Shown one piece after another: positions 56,525-64,000 of a stretch of DNA of 64,000 nucleotides. Each line of letters opens with the position of its first letter. Within the stretch, counting starts at the first letter, position 1. Origin of the DNA: Streptomyces griseofuscus (lineage in GTDB: Bacteria; Actinomycetota; Actinomycetes; Streptomycetales; Streptomycetaceae); assembly GCF_014673495.1 (NCBI RefSeq), contig NZ_CP051006.1:7625001-7689000 (forward strand), in the 5' to 3' direction. The notes beneath the pieces were generated by a model that was given only the letters and a program-made list of their open reading frames with translations, made no database searches and had not been told where the DNA came from. Position numbers and translations under genes: made by a program.

Positions 56525-58048
56525 ATGAGCAAGGCACAGGGCGGCACGGCCGGCGGACACAGCGGCAGCACGGTCGACGCGATGCTGCGGCGCAGCGCCC
56601 GCCGCACCCCCACGCGGATCGCGGTGGAGTACGGCGAGCGCTCCTGGACGTACGGCGAACTGGACGACGCGGTCTCCCGCGCGGCCGCCCTGCTGCTCGC
56701 CGAGGGCCTCGCCCCCGGCGACCGGGTCGGCGCCTTCGGCCACAACTCGGACGCCTATCTGATCGCCTTCCTCGGCTGCGCTCGCGCGGGCCTGGTCCAT
56801 GTCCCGGTCAACCACCACCTCACCGGCGACGACCTGGCCTATCTCGTCGGGCAGTCCGGCAGCACCCTGGTGCTCACCGACCCCGACCTCGCGGACCGGC
56901 TCCCGGACGGGGTGCGGTCGCTGCCGCTGCGGGACACCGGGGACGCGCTCCTGGCACGGCTCGCGGACACCGCGCCGTACGACGGCCCGGGACCGGGCTC
57001 GGAGGATCTGGCGCAACTGCTCTACACCTCCGGTACGACCGCGCTGCCCAAGGGCGCGATGATGACCCACCGGGCCCTGGTGCACGAGTACCTGAGCGCG
57101 ATCACCGCCCTGGACCTGCGCGCGGAGGACCGCCCCGCGCACGCGCTGCCGCTGTACCACTCGGCGCAGCTGCATGTCTTCCTGCTGCCCTACCTCGCGG
57201 TCGGCGCCACCAGCGTCATCCTGGACGCGCCGGACGGGGACCTGCTGTTCGACCTGATCGAGGCGGGCCGCGTGGACAGCGTGTTCGCCCCGCCCACCGT
57301 ATGGATCGCCCTGGCGAACCGGTCCGACTTCGCCACCCGCGACCTCGACGGGCTCCGCAAGGCGTACTACGGCGCCTCCATCATGCCGGTGCCGGTCCTG
57401 GAGCGGCTGCGCGAGCGCCTGCCGGACCTCGCCCTCTACAACTGCTTCGGGCAGAGCGAGATCGGCCCCCTCGCCGCGGTCCTCGGACCGGCCGAGCACG
57501 AGGAGCGCCCCGCCTCCTGCGGGCGGCCCGTGCTGTTCGTGGAGGCCAGGGTCGTGGACCCGGAGGGCCGGGAGGTGCCCGACGGCACGACCGGCGAGAT
57601 CGTCTACCGCTCGCCCCAGCTGTGCGAGGGCTACTGGGACAAGCCCGAGGAGACCGCGGAGGCGTTCCGCGACGGCTGGTTCCACTCCGGCGACCTCGCG
57701 GTGCGGGACGCCGAGGGCTGCTTCACGATCGTGGACCGGGTGAAGGACGTCATCAACTCCGGTGGTGTGCTGGTCGCTTCACGGCAGGTCGAGGACGCCC
57801 TCTACACCCATGAGGCGGTCGCCGAGGCCGCCGTGGTCGGCTTGCCCGACACCCGCTGGATCGAGGCCGTCACGGCGATCGTCGTACGGCGCGCCGAGGT
57901 GACCGAGGCGCAACTCGTCGCGCACGTACGGGAGAAGCTGCCGTCCTTCAAGGCGCCCAAGCGGGTGCTGTTCGTGGACGCGCTGCCGCGCAACGCCAGC
58001 GGGAAGATCCTCAAGCGCGAACTGCGGGACCGCTTCACGCAGGGGTGA
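56525..58048 (+). CDS. FadD-type acyl-CoA ligase
   Basis: A 507-residue ANL ligase. The P-loop is LLYTSGTTALPKGAMMTH, the adenylate motif is YNCFGQSEIGPLA, the hinge is SGDLAVRDAEGCFTIVDR, and the catalytic Lys is in NASGKILKRELRDRF. GTTALPKG is typical of fatty-acyl-CoA synthetases. It probably has its own promoter (56488-56516). It is convergent with the phenylacetate-CoA ligase gene, with a hairpin between. Confidence 0.92.
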   Translation: MSKAQGGTAGGHSGSTVDAMLRRSARRTPTRIAVEYGERSWTYGELDDAVSRAAALLLAEGLAPGDRVGAFGHNSDAYLIAFLGCARAGLVHVPVNHHLTGDDLAYLVGQSGSTLVLTDPDLADRLPDGVRSLPLRDTGDALLARLADTAPYDGPGPGSEDLAQLLYTSGTTALPKGAMMTHRALVHEYLSAITALDLRAEDRPAHALPLYHSAQLHVFLLPYLAVGATSVILDAPDGDLLFDLIEAGRVDSVFAPPTVWIALANRSDFATRDLDGLRKAYYGASIMPVPVLERLRERLPDLALYNCFGQSEIGPLAAVLGPAEHEERPASCGRPVLFVEARVVDPEGREVPDGTTGEIVYRSPQLCEGYWDKPEETAEAFRDGWFHSGDLAVRDAEGCFTIVDRVKDVINSGGVLVASRQVEDALYTHEAVAEAAVVGLPDTRWIEAVTAIVVRRAEVTEAQLVAHVREKLPSFKAPKRVLFVDALPRNASGKILKRELRDRFTQG

Positions 58049-58050
58049 GG

Positions 58051-58078
58051 TCATCGCCCGCGGTGCGTCGGGCGATGA
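58051..58078. terminator. Perfect 10-bp hairpin between convergent ligase genes
   Basis: TCATCGCCCG (58051-58060) and CGGGCGATGA (58069-58078) are exact inverse complements around an 8-base loop, in the 49-base gap between two convergent stops. A bidirectional terminator is very likely. Confidence 0.8.
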
Positions 58079-58097
58079 TGTGCGGCGCCTTCGCCGC

Positions 58098-59408
58098 TCA
58101 TCCCTGCCCGGTGTCGCGCGGGCGCAGATCCACGATCCGGCGGATCTTGCCGACCGAGCGCTCCAGCGACTCCGGCTCCACGATCTCCACGTCCACCGAC
58201 ACCCCGATGCCGTTCTTCACCGCGGTCACGATGGACCGGGCCGCCGCCTCCCGTACCTCCGAAGTGGCACCGGCGCGCGCCTCGGCGCGCACGGTGAGCG
58301 AGTCCATCCGGCCCGTACGGGTCAGCCGCAGCTGGAAGTGCGGGGCCACCCCCGGCGTACGCAGCACGATCTCCTCGATCTGGGTGGGGAACAGATTCAC
58401 CCCGCGCAGGATCACCAGATCGTCGCTGCGACCGGAGATCTTCTCCATCCGCCGGAACACCCGCGCCGTGCCGGGCAGCAGCCGGGAAAGATCCCGGGTC
58501 CGGTACCGGATGATCGGCATGGCCTCCTTGGTCAGCGAGGTGAACACCAGCTCGCCCCGCTCGCCCTCCGGCAGCACCTCGCCGGTGACGGGATCGATCA
58601 CCTCCGGATAGAAGTGGTCCTCCCAGACGGTCAGCCCGTCCTTGGTCTCCACGCACTCCTGCGCCACCCCGGGACCGACCACCTCCGACAGCCCGTAGAT
58701 GTCCACGGCGTCGATCGCGAACCGCTCCTCGATCTCCCGCCGCATCTGCTCGGTCCACGGCTCGGCCCCGAAGATCCCGACCCGCAGCGAGGTCGTACGG
58801 GGGTCCACGCCCTGCCGCTCGAACTCGTCCAGCAGCGTCAGCATGTACGAGGGCGTCACCATGATCACGGCCGGTTCCAGGTCCTGGATCAGCTGGACCT
58901 GCCGCGCCGTCATGCCACCGGAGGCGGGGACGACCGTACAGCCGAGCCGTTCCGCCCCGTAGTGGGCGCCGAGCCCGCCGGTGAACAGCCCGTACCCGTA
59001 GGCCACATGCACCACGTCACCGGGGCGCCCGCCTGCCGCCCGGATGGAGCGCGCCACCATGTCGGCCCACATGGACAGATCGTTCTCGGTGTAGCCGACC
59101 ACCGTGGGGCGACCGGTGGTGCCGCTGGAGGCGTGCAGCCGGCGGATCCGCTCCCTGGGCACCGCGAACATCCCGAAGGGGTAGTTCTCCCGCAGGTCCG
59201 CCTTGGTGGTGCAGGGAAAACGGGCGAGATCCTCCAGCGAACGGCAGTCCTCCGGGCGTATCCCCGCCTTGTCGAAGGACTCCCGGTAGAACGGCACCTG
59301 CTCATAGGCGTGCCGCAGCGAGGCGCGCAGCCGCTCCAGCTGGAGCGTCCGCAGTTCCTCGAGGCCGAGCCGTTCGCCCGCGTCCAGCAGCTCCCGCGCG
59401 TCCGCCAT
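58098..59408 (-). CDS. paaK: Phenylacetate-CoA ligase
   Basis: A 436-residue ligase of the PaaK type. LHASSGTTGRPTVVGYT is the P-loop, VDIYGLSEVVGPGVAQEC the adenylate motif, and SDDLVILRGVNLFPTQIEEI the C-terminal hinge; KADLRENYPFGMFAVP is a PaaK marker. It activates phenylacetate to its CoA thioester for the paa ring-epoxidation route. No other paa genes are in the window. ATG 59408 was chosen because AGGAG lies 8 bases upstream; the GTG two codons earlier is too close. A palindrome upstream looks like a PaaR site. Confidence 0.93.
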   Translation of the reverse strand: MADARELLDAGERLGLEELRTLQLERLRASLRHAYEQVPFYRESFDKAGIRPEDCRSLEDLARFPCTTKADLRENYPFGMFAVPRERIRRLHASSGTTGRPTVVGYTENDLSMWADMVARSIRAAGGRPGDVVHVAYGYGLFTGGLGAHYGAERLGCTVVPASGGMTARQVQLIQDLEPAVIMVTPSYMLTLLDEFERQGVDPRTTSLRVGIFGAEPWTEQMRREIEERFAIDAVDIYGLSEVVGPGVAQECVETKDGLTVWEDHFYPEVIDPVTGEVLPEGERGELVFTSLTKEAMPIIRYRTRDLSRLLPGTARVFRRMEKISGRSDDLVILRGVNLFPTQIEEIVLRTPGVAPHFQLRLTRTGRMDSLTVRAEARAGATSEVREAAARSIVTAVKNGIGVSVDVEIVEPESLERSVGKIRRIVDLRPRDTGQG

Positions 59409-59453
59409 CGGCACGTCTCCTCACCAAGTCGGTCTGGATCACGACAATCCGGA

Positions 59454-59471
59454 CGACCGATCATTCGGTCG
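59454..59471. promoter_or_regulatory. PaaR-like operator CGACCGA-TCAT-TCGGTCG
   Basis: Perfect 7-base arms, 46 bases before the paaK start, in the divergent gap with an alpha/beta hydrolase. The core ACCG...CGGT matches the type of palindrome bound by PaaR, the TetR repressor of phenylacetate genes in actinobacteria. Confidence 0.6.
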
Positions 59472-59586
59472 AACTGTTCGGGGTCAGTAATTCAGGCCGA
59501 AGGGGTTTCAGACAAGGGGGCGGCGGAGATTTGTCGTGCCGCCTGCGGAAATACCTTGCGGCCGGGCGCGCCGGGCCGACAGCATC

Positions 59587-60429
59587 ATGGCCATGCCGAC
59601 CTTCACCACGGCCGACGGCACCCGCCTCGCCCACCATCCGCGGGGCACGGGCGAACCCCTCGCGGTCCTGCCCGGCGGCCCCCTGCGCGCCTCCGCCTAC
59701 CTGGGGGACCTGGGCGGGCTCACCGCGCACCGCCGCCTGGCCCTGCTGGACCTGCGGGGCACCGGTGACTCGGCGGCTCCGGCCGACCCGGCGACGTACC
59801 GCTGCGACCGTATGACCGAGGACGTGGAGGCCTGGCGCGAGCACCTCGGTCTGGACCGTTTCGACCTGCTCGCCCACTCCGCGGGCGCGGCCCTGGCCAT
59901 GCTCTACGCGGCCTGCCACCCGCACCGGATCAGGCGCCTTCTGCTGATCACCCCGAACCCGTCCGCCCTCGGCCTGCGCGCCACCCCCGAGGACCGGCTC
60001 GCCGCGGCCGCGGCCCGGGCGCACGAGCCGTGGTTCCCCGAGGCGTACCCCGCCTTCCGGGCCTGGCTCGCGGGCGAGGCGGACTTCGACGATGTGTTCC
60101 TGCCCTTCTTCTACGGCCGCTGGGACGACACCGCACGGGCGCACGCCGACGCGGAGTTGGACCAGACCAACGAGGAGGCAGCCGACCGGTACTTCGCCGA
60201 GGGCGCCTTCACCCCGGACGCGACCCGCGCCGCCCTCGCGGCCCTGAAGGCCCCGGTCCTCGTGTACGCGGGTGCACTGGACGGCGGGCCGCGCCCGGAC
60301 CTCGCCCGCCGGACAGCCGCGTGCTTCCCGAACGCCGAGGTCGTCGTCCAGCCGGGCGCCGGGCACTATCCATGGCTGGACGATCCGGCGGAGTTCAGGG
60401 GGCGGATCGCCGGGTTCCTCGACGGGTGA
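59587..60429 (+). CDS. Alpha/beta hydrolase
   Basis: A 280-residue hydrolase resembling proline iminopeptidases. The nucleophile is in FDLLAHSAGAALAMLYAA (Ser in AHSAG, not the usual GxSxG), the oxyanion region is VLPGGPLRASAY, and the catalytic His is in QPGAGHYPWLDDPAEF. No ribosome site precedes ATG 59587 (59593 is also possible). It is divergent from paaK. The substrate is unknown. Confidence 0.85.
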   Translation: MAMPTFTTADGTRLAHHPRGTGEPLAVLPGGPLRASAYLGDLGGLTAHRRLALLDLRGTGDSAAPADPATYRCDRMTEDVEAWREHLGLDRFDLLAHSAGAALAMLYAACHPHRIRRLLLITPNPSALGLRATPEDRLAAAAARAHEPWFPEAYPAFRAWLAGEADFDDVFLPFFYGRWDDTARAHADAELDQTNEEAADRYFAEGAFTPDATRAALAALKAPVLVYAGALDGGPRPDLARRTAACFPNAEVVVQPGAGHYPWLDDPAEFRGRIAGFLDG

Positions 60430-60519
60430 GAGGCGGGCGGTGGGCCGGTTGAGCCGGGCCCCGGCTCCGGCTCGTCCTGCTGTCCGAGCCGAACATCTCA
60501 AGATTGATAGGCTCCGGAC

Positions 60520-61479
60520 ATGAGCGACTCCTCCGACGGCCAGAACCCGGTCCCCGGGCTGCCACTGCACGACCTGGCGGGCTTCGCCCACCGTTGGGTC
60601 GAGGGGGACGGCGTCCGGCTCCACGTCGTGGAAGGTGACCGGTCGGCGGGACCCACCGTCGTCCTGCTCGCCGGATTCCCGCAGACCTGGTGGGCCTGGC
60701 GCACGGTGATGCCCGCCCTCGCCGAGCGCTTCCATGTGATCGCGGTCGACCTCCCGGGGCAGGGCCACTCCGAGCGGCCGCACGGCAGTTACGACACGCA
60801 CACGGTCGCCGCGCATGTCCAGGCGGCACTGCGTGCGCTCGACGTCCCGACGTACTGGCTCGTCGCCCATGACGTCGGGGCCTGGGTCGCCTTCTCGCTG
60901 GCCCTGAAGTACGAGGAGCACCTGCACGGCGTCGCGCTGCTCGACGCCGGCATCCCCGGCATCACCCTCCCGGAATCCGTCCCGCTCGATCCCGAACGAG
61001 CCTGGAAGACCTGGCACTTCGCGTTCCACCTGGTACCCGGACTGCCCGAGACGCTCCTCACCGGTCGCGAGCGCGACTACGTGGACTGGTTCCTGCGGGC
61101 CAAGACGCTGTCCCCGGACACCTTCGACGGCGCCGAGGTCGACCAGTACGCCGCCGCCATCGCGGCCGAGGGCGGGCTTCGCGCCTCGCTCGCCTACTAC
61201 CGTGACGCCCCGAGGTCGGCGCGTGAGAACCGTGACGCTCTTGAGCGGGGACGTCTGACCGTCCCGGTCCTCGGCATCTCCAGCTCCCACGGCTCGATCC
61301 CGGACATGGCCGCCTCCCTCGGCCCCTGGGCGGAGAACACGACCGGTGTCGTCATCCCGGGGGCCGGCCACTTCATTCCCGACGAGCAGCCCGGCGCGGT
61401 CGTTCAAGCGCTGACCGCTTTCCTCGATCAGGAGCGCGCCGGACAGTCCGCCGTCGCCACCTCCCGCGCCCACCGGTAG
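60520..61479 (+). CDS. Alpha/beta hydrolase, epoxide hydrolase/haloalkane dehalogenase-like
   Basis: The product is 319 residues. The nucleophile is Asp in WLVAHDVGAWVAFSLAL (HDxG), the oxyanion segment is LLAGFPQTWWAWR, and the His is in VIPGAGHFIPDEQPG. These point to an epoxide hydrolase or haloacid/haloalkane dehalogenase-like enzyme. A -10-like TAGGCT ends 6 bases before ATG 60520, so it may be leaderless. Its 3' end overlaps the convergent FadD gene by 52 bases. Confidence 0.87.
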   Translation: MSDSSDGQNPVPGLPLHDLAGFAHRWVEGDGVRLHVVEGDRSAGPTVVLLAGFPQTWWAWRTVMPALAERFHVIAVDLPGQGHSERPHGSYDTHTVAAHVQAALRALDVPTYWLVAHDVGAWVAFSLALKYEEHLHGVALLDAGIPGITLPESVPLDPERAWKTWHFAFHLVPGLPETLLTGRERDYVDWFLRAKTLSPDTFDGAEVDQYAAAIAAEGGLRASLAYYRDAPRSARENRDALERGRLTVPVLGISSSHGSIPDMAASLGPWAENTTGVVIPGAGHFIPDEQPGAVVQALTAFLDQERAGQSAVATSRAHR

Positions 61480-63050
61480 TCCGCCTTGCCGCTCGGCGAG
61501 CGGTGGATCGTGTCGGTGAGGACGAGCTGGCGGGGGATCTTGTAGCCGGCCAGCCGGGTACGGCAATGGGTGCGCAGCTCGGACAGGGAGAGGCGGGGCG
61601 CGCCCGCGCGGAGCTGCACCACCGCCGCCACATGGTTGCCCCAGACGGCGTCCGGCACCCCGGCGACCAGCGCGTCGTACACGTCCGGATGCGCCTTGAG
61701 GGCCTGTTCGACCTCCTCCGGGTAGACCTTCTCGCCACCGGTGTTGATGCACTGGGAGCCCCGGCCGAGCACGGTGAGGACGCCGTCCGCGTCGACGGTG
61801 GCCATGTCGCCGAGCAGCACCCAGCGCACCCCGTCCCGTTCGAAGAAGGTCTCGGCGGTCTTGCGGGGGTCGTTGTAGTAGCCGAGCGGGACATGCCCGC
61901 ACTGCGCGACCCGGCCGGTCTCACCCGGGGCGACCGGCTCATGGGTCACCGGATCGACCACCCGGGTGCGGGAGTTGACCCGCAGCCGGAAGCCGCGCTC
62001 GGGCCCCGAGTCCGCCGTCGCCGTGCCGTTGAAGCCGGACTCGGAGGAACCGAAGTTGTTCAGCAGCATGGCATTGGGGACGAGTGCGGCGAACTGCCGG
62101 CGCACCGTCTCCGACATGATCGCGCCGGACGAGGAGACGCTGAACAGCGCCGAACAGTCGGTGCCCCTCATGGGCCCGTTCAGCGCGTCGATCAGCGGGC
62201 GCAGCATCGCGTCGCCGACCAGGGACATGCTGGTGACCTTCTCCCGCTCGACCGTGCGCAGCACCTCCTCGGGCACGAACCTGCGGTGCAGCACCACGCG
62301 TTGGCCGAAGTTGAAGCCGATGAAGGCGGTGAGCGTCGAGGTGCCGTGCATCAGCGGGGGAGTGGGGAAGAAGGTGATGCCGGAGCCGCCCGCGGCGACC
62401 CGCTCGGCCAGCTCCTCGGGCGCCTTCACCGGCTCACCTGTCGGCGCGCCCCCGCCGAGCCCCGCGAAGAACAGATCCTCCTGACGCCACATCACACCCT
62501 TGGGCATGCCGGTCGTGCCACCGGTGTAGATGATGAACTGGTCGTCCCCGGAACGGGCCGGGAAGCCCCGCTCCGGCGAACCCGACGCCTCGGCGCGCGC
62601 GAAGTCCCCCGCCGTACCGATCCCCGCCGGGCCAGGCCCGACCCGCAGCAGCTGCCGCAGCCCCGGCGCGCGCGGCGCCGCCGCCCCCACCCGGTCCTCG
62701 AACTCCGCGTCGTAGACCAGCGCCACCAGATCCGCGTCCCGGTAGAGGTACACCAACTCCTCTTCGACATAGCGATAGTTGACGTTCACCGGGACGATCC
62801 GCGCCTTCAGGCAGGCCAGTACCGTCTGCACGTACTCGACACCGTTGTACAGATGCAGGCCCAGATGCTCCCCGGGGTGGATCCCGCTGCCTGCGAGATG
62901 ATGGGCGAGGCGATTGGCCGCCGCGTCCAACTCGGCGTACGTCAGCCGGCGTTCCGCACCGGTGCCGGGATGGTCGAGATACACGAGCGCCTCGCGGTCC
63001 GGCACCACGTCGACCACCGACTCGAACAGGTCGGCAAGGTTGTACTCCAC
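61428..63050 (-). CDS. FadD19-like acyl-CoA ligase
   Basis: A 540-residue ANL ligase. The P-loop is IIYTGGTTGMPKGVMWRQED, followed by FPTPPLMHGTSTLTAFIGFN; the adenylate motif is NNFGSSESGFNGT; the hinge is INTGGEKVYPEEVEQALKAH; the catalytic Lys is in SPSGKADYRWARE. These segments resemble mycobacterial FadD19, which activates steroid side-chain acids. It is divergent from the enoyl-CoA hydratase gene, as fadD19 is from echA19 in Mycobacterium tuberculosis. The steroid assignment is inference. Confidence 0.9.
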   Translation of the reverse strand: MEYNLADLFESVVDVVPDREALVYLDHPGTGAERRLTYAELDAAANRLAHHLAGSGIHPGEHLGLHLYNGVEYVQTVLACLKARIVPVNVNYRYVEEELVYLYRDADLVALVYDAEFEDRVGAAAPRAPGLRQLLRVGPGPAGIGTAGDFARAEASGSPERGFPARSGDDQFIIYTGGTTGMPKGVMWRQEDLFFAGLGGGAPTGEPVKAPEELAERVAAGGSGITFFPTPPLMHGTSTLTAFIGFNFGQRVVLHRRFVPEEVLRTVEREKVTSMSLVGDAMLRPLIDALNGPMRGTDCSALFSVSSSGAIMSETVRRQFAALVPNAMLLNNFGSSESGFNGTATADSGPERGFRLRVNSRTRVVDPVTHEPVAPGETGRVAQCGHVPLGYYNDPRKTAETFFERDGVRWVLLGDMATVDADGVLTVLGRGSQCINTGGEKVYPEEVEQALKAHPDVYDALVAGVPDAVWGNHVAAVVQLRAGAPRLSLSELRTHCRTRLAGYKIPRQLVLTDTIHRSPSGKADYRWAREVATADCPARS

Positions 63051-63133
63051 CGCTCCTCCTGACCCCGTCGGTCCGTCCGGCCCTCAGCAGAGCAAAGCCC
63101 GCCGCAACTGGGAAGGCCCCGGAACAAAAGAAT

Positions 63134-63148
63134 CTGACTGAGCGTCAG
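63134..63148. promoter_or_regulatory. Operator-like palindrome CTGACTGAGCGTCAG
   Basis: The arms CTGAC and GTCAG are 5 bases apart, as at 53703-53717. It lies between the divergent FadD19-like and enoyl-CoA hydratase genes, 84 and 71 bases from their starts, so one regulator could control both. Confidence 0.55.
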
Positions 63149-63176
63149 GAAACTCTTGAAGTGCCCGCCCGTCTCC

Positions 63177-63190
63177 TGCAACCTGTTCTC
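63177..63190. promoter_or_regulatory. Weak KstR-like site TGCAACCTGTTCTC
   Basis: Fits TNNAACNNGTTNNA except for the last base (C instead of A). It lies 29 bases before the hydratase start. By itself it is weak; the matching site at 7658-7671 and the FadD19-like neighbour raise its interest. Confidence 0.25.
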
Positions 63191-63218
63191 GTTCTCACCG
63201 AACCGAGGGGAGAGGCCC

Positions 63219-64000
63219 ATGGGCGGGACGGAACACCTCACCGTGCGACGCGAGGGCGCCACCCTGGTGCTCACGCTCGACCGGCCCGAAGCCAGGAACG
63301 CGCTGTCGCTGCCGATGCTCGTCGGCCTCCACGACGGCTGGCTGGAAGCCGACGCGGACGACACGGTCCGCTCGATCGTGCTCACCGGGGCCGGCGGCTC
63401 CTTCTGCTCCGGCATGGACCTGAAGGCGCTGGCCGGCGACGGCATGCGCGGCCAGGCGCACCATGACCGGCTCAAGGACGACCCCGACCTGCACTGGAAG
63501 GCGATGCTGCGCCATCACCGCCCCCGCAAACCGGTGATCGCCGCCGTCGAGGGCCACTGCGTCGCGGGCGGCACCGAGATCCTCCAGGGCACCGACATCC
63601 GGGTCGCGGGCGAGTCCGCCACCTTCGGCCTGTTCGAGGTCCGGCGCGGACTCTTCCCGATCGGCGGCTCCACCGTCCGCCTGCCACGCCAGATCCCGCG
63701 CACCCACGCCCTGGAGATGCTGCTCACCGGCCGCCCCTACAGCGCCCGTGAGGCCGCGGACATCGGCCTGATCGGCCATGTCGTGCCCGACGGCACCGCC
63801 CTCGGCAAGGCGCTGGAGATCGCCGAACTGATCAACGCGTGCGGCCCGCTCGCCGTCGAGGCCGTGAAGGCGTCCGTGTACGAGTGTGCCGAGATGACCG
63901 AGACCGAGGGCCTCGCCGCCGAACTCGCCCGCGGCCGGCCGGTCTTCGCCACCGCCGACGCCAAGGAAGGCGCCCGCGCCTTCGCGGAGAAACGGCCCCC
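63219..64000 (+). CDS. Enoyl-CoA hydratase/isomerase (cut by window end)
   Basis: The first 260 codons are visible and the stop is beyond the right edge. The crotonase fold is clear: RREGATLVLTLDRPEARNAL, the oxyanion loops in FCSGMDLKALAG and VEGHCVAGGTEILQ, and RRGLFPIGGSTVRLPRQI. The start ATG 63219 has GGGGAGAGG upstream. Next to a FadD19-like ligase it resembles the EchA19 position in steroid catabolism. It would hydrate the enoyl-CoA after dehydrogenation. Confidence 0.93.
   Translation, partial: MGGTEHLTVRREGATLVLTLDRPEARNALSLPMLVGLHDGWLEADADDTVRSIVLTGAGGSFCSGMDLKALAGDGMRGQAHHDRLKDDPDLHWKAMLRHHRPRKPVIAAVEGHCVAGGTEILQGTDIRVAGESATFGLFEVRRGLFPIGGSTVRLPRQIPRTHALEMLLTGRPYSAREAADIGLIGHVVPDGTALGKALEIAELINACGPLAVEAVKASVYECAEMTETEGLAAELARGRPVFATADAKEGARAFAEKRP

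Overview
The window is high-GC actinobacterial DNA of Streptomyces type. This rests on very high third-position GC, frequent GTG and TTG starts, DUF3040 and DUF6479-like small membrane proteins, a type VII secretion ATPase of actinobacterial form, PucR and LysR regulators and several FadD-type ligases. No rRNA, tRNA, CRISPR array, integrase or insertion sequence was seen, so it reads as a chromosomal accessory region.

Layout. (1) 1-4379, minus: end of a type VII secretion operon, eccC then the 5' part of eccD, which runs off the left edge. (2) 4831-21840: single genes and small units: DUF3040 membrane protein, STAS-ANTAR-GAF regulator, DUF6479-like protein, Cys-rich protein with a 17-codon leader ORF, acyl-CoA dehydrogenase behind a KstR-like site, FUSC exporter, formaldehyde dehydrogenase, an unknown membrane protein, a short UvrA paralogue, aldo/keto reductase, MFS transporter with divergent LysR regulator, and a PucR regulator. 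(3) 22117-31152, plus: one tight eight-gene chaperone/redox operon (dnaK, grpE, dnaJ, a MerR/CbpM-like gene, clpB, thioredoxin, UBP-type zinc finger, and a cNMP-domain/thioredoxin-fold/flavoreductase fusion), closed by a strong hairpin. (4) 31153-32594: a decayed SDR remnant and an intact SDR. (5) 32656-51790, minus: a 17-gene cluster in two operons headed by a sugar-phosphate cyclase that looks like a 2-epi-5-epi-valiolone synthase. It has three kinases of different folds, a GlgC-like nucleotidyltransferase, a GT-B glycosyltransferase, a class III aminotransferase, an ABC-2 exporter of three genes, a GMC oxidoreductase, SDR and aldo/keto reductases, a HAD phosphatase, a NUDIX hydrolase, a cupin and a radical SAM protein. 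(6) 52128-64000: a CrtI-like oxidoreductase, then acyl-CoA metabolism: nitronate monooxygenase, three FadD-like ligases, phenylacetate-CoA ligase, two alpha/beta hydrolases and an enoyl-CoA hydratase cut by the right edge.

Main interpretation. Region 5 is most likely a C7-cyclitol (pseudo-sugar) pathway: cyclisation, phosphorylation, oxidation and amination, NDP activation, glycosyl transfer and export. Both of its operons start with the same arrangement, CTTGC-N11-GCAAG preceded by another GCAAG, which resembles the operators of Streptomyces maltose and amylase genes (MalR/Reg1). This suggests control by starch or maltodextrin supply. The product cannot be named from sequence, and the radical SAM and GMC enzymes are not part of the acarbose or validamycin gene sets as I know them. 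The second notable system is the chaperone/redox operon, whose last gene has lost the CxxC of thioredoxin reductase. In region 6 two promoters share CTGAC-N5-GTCAG, and the divergent ligase/hydratase pair at the right edge recalls the fadD19/echA19 pair of mycobacterial steroid catabolism.
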